This document shows positions 5,668 through 5,805 of a stretch of DNA of 5,805 nucleotides, in pieces. Source of the DNA: Desulfuromonadales bacterium (GTDB taxonomy: Bacteria > Desulfobacterota > Desulfuromonadia > Desulfuromonadales > JACZKF01); assembly GCA_014860175.1 (NCBI GenBank), contig JACZKF010000307.1, forward strand, positions 1 through 5,805, written 5' to 3'. The position numbers were made by a program, and so were the translations under genes. The first letter of the stretch is position 1, and every line of letters begins with the position of its first letter. The notes under the pieces were generated by a model. That model saw only the letters and a program-made list of their open reading frames with translations, was not told the origin of the DNA and did not search any database.

Positions 5668-5789
5668 GCCTGAACACTGCCTCCATCGCCATCCCTTCCC
5701 GGTTCATCCCCGCGCCTGCGGGGAACACGCCTGAACACTGCCTCCATCGCCATCCCTTCCCGGTTCATCCCCGCGCCTGCGGGGAACAC
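5668..5789. repeat. Tandem duplication of one spacer-repeat unit
   Basis: 5668-5728 and 5729-5789 are identical 61-bp units, each one spacer (starting GCCTGAACAC, ending ATCCCTTCC) plus one repeat. A perfect copy including the spacer points to recombination or slippage between neighbouring repeats rather than two separate acquisitions. Confidence 0.93.
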
Positions 5790-5805
5790 TTCAGCAATGC
5801 TGAGC

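Larger units (their letters stand above)
5592..5805 (-). CRISPR. Type I-E CRISPR array, leader-proximal segment
   Basis: The segment begins with GCCTG and the last 10 bp (CGGGGAACAC, 5597-5606) of the split repeat. Intact repeats follow at 5639-5667, 5700-5728 and 5761-5789. Spacers are 5607-5638, 5668-5699 and 5729-5760, all 32 bp; the last two are identical. The 16 bases 5790-5805 begin another spacer or the leader and run off the window. Repeat sequence and 61-bp period match the left segment exactly, so both were one array. Repeat polarity places the leader further right, and type I-E cas genes, if linked, would be sought there. Confidence 0.95.

Noticed and set aside
5351..5734. Plus-strand open frame from antisense istA into the right array segment
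   Set aside because: It is antisense to a certain gene and then reads CRISPR repeats (FIPAPAGNT, HPRACGEH).
5592..5805. CRISPR leader or cas genes at the right edge
   Set aside because: Repeats continue to 5789 and only 16 bases follow, so neither can be seen in this window.

Overview
The window is GC-rich bacterial DNA carrying a type I-E CRISPR array that an intact IS21-family element has split. The repeat is 29 bp with 32-bp spacers. Read on the minus strand it is GTGTTCCCCGC, then AGGC, then GCGGGGATGAACCG. The repeat, a possible sigma-54 promoter and the gene style would suit a Gram-negative such as a Desulfuromonadales/Geobacter relative. That assignment is inference; no taxonomic marker gene is present.

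Layout: (1) 1-2179 holds one plus-strand gene for a large predicted lipoprotein of unknown function, with a near-perfect ribosome binding site and a possible sigma-54 promoter. (2) 2169-2738, minus strand, is a stand-alone DnaQ-like 3'-5' exonuclease whose 3' end overlaps the lipoprotein gene by 11 bp. (3) 2739-2962 is non-coding, with a 14-bp tandem duplication inside a CATTCC/GGAATC-type palindromic repeat. (4) 2963-3077 looks like the surviving end of a second, different IS21-like element: four copies of TGCTCAATT-N4-TG(A/G)CCC and a terminal CGACA. It abuts half of a CRISPR repeat. (5) 3078-3378 is the leader-distal CRISPR segment: a truncated terminal repeat, a repeat with an 11-bp internal deletion, three intact repeats, and the first 19 bp of a fourth. 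(6) 3379-5591 is a complete 2213-bp IS21-family element (istA, istB, 53-bp ends with paired internal repeats), flanked by the 5-bp duplication GCCTG. (7) 5592-5805 is the rest of the array: the other part of the split repeat, three intact repeats, and a tandemly duplicated spacer.

Removing the IS and one GCCTG restores an exact 29-bp repeat, so the two segments were one array. Repeat polarity puts the leader, and any linked cas genes, beyond the right edge; none are visible here. The array and istAB point the same way, right to left. The IS therefore separates five older spacers from the leader and could itself supply or block transcription into them. Two different IS21-like ends lie in or next to the hairpin loop of CRISPR repeats in one array, which is the most unusual pattern in the window. 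The element's own ends would form a TTGACA-17-TAAATT promoter if joined head to tail with a 2-bp gap, as IS21 tandem or circle intermediates do.
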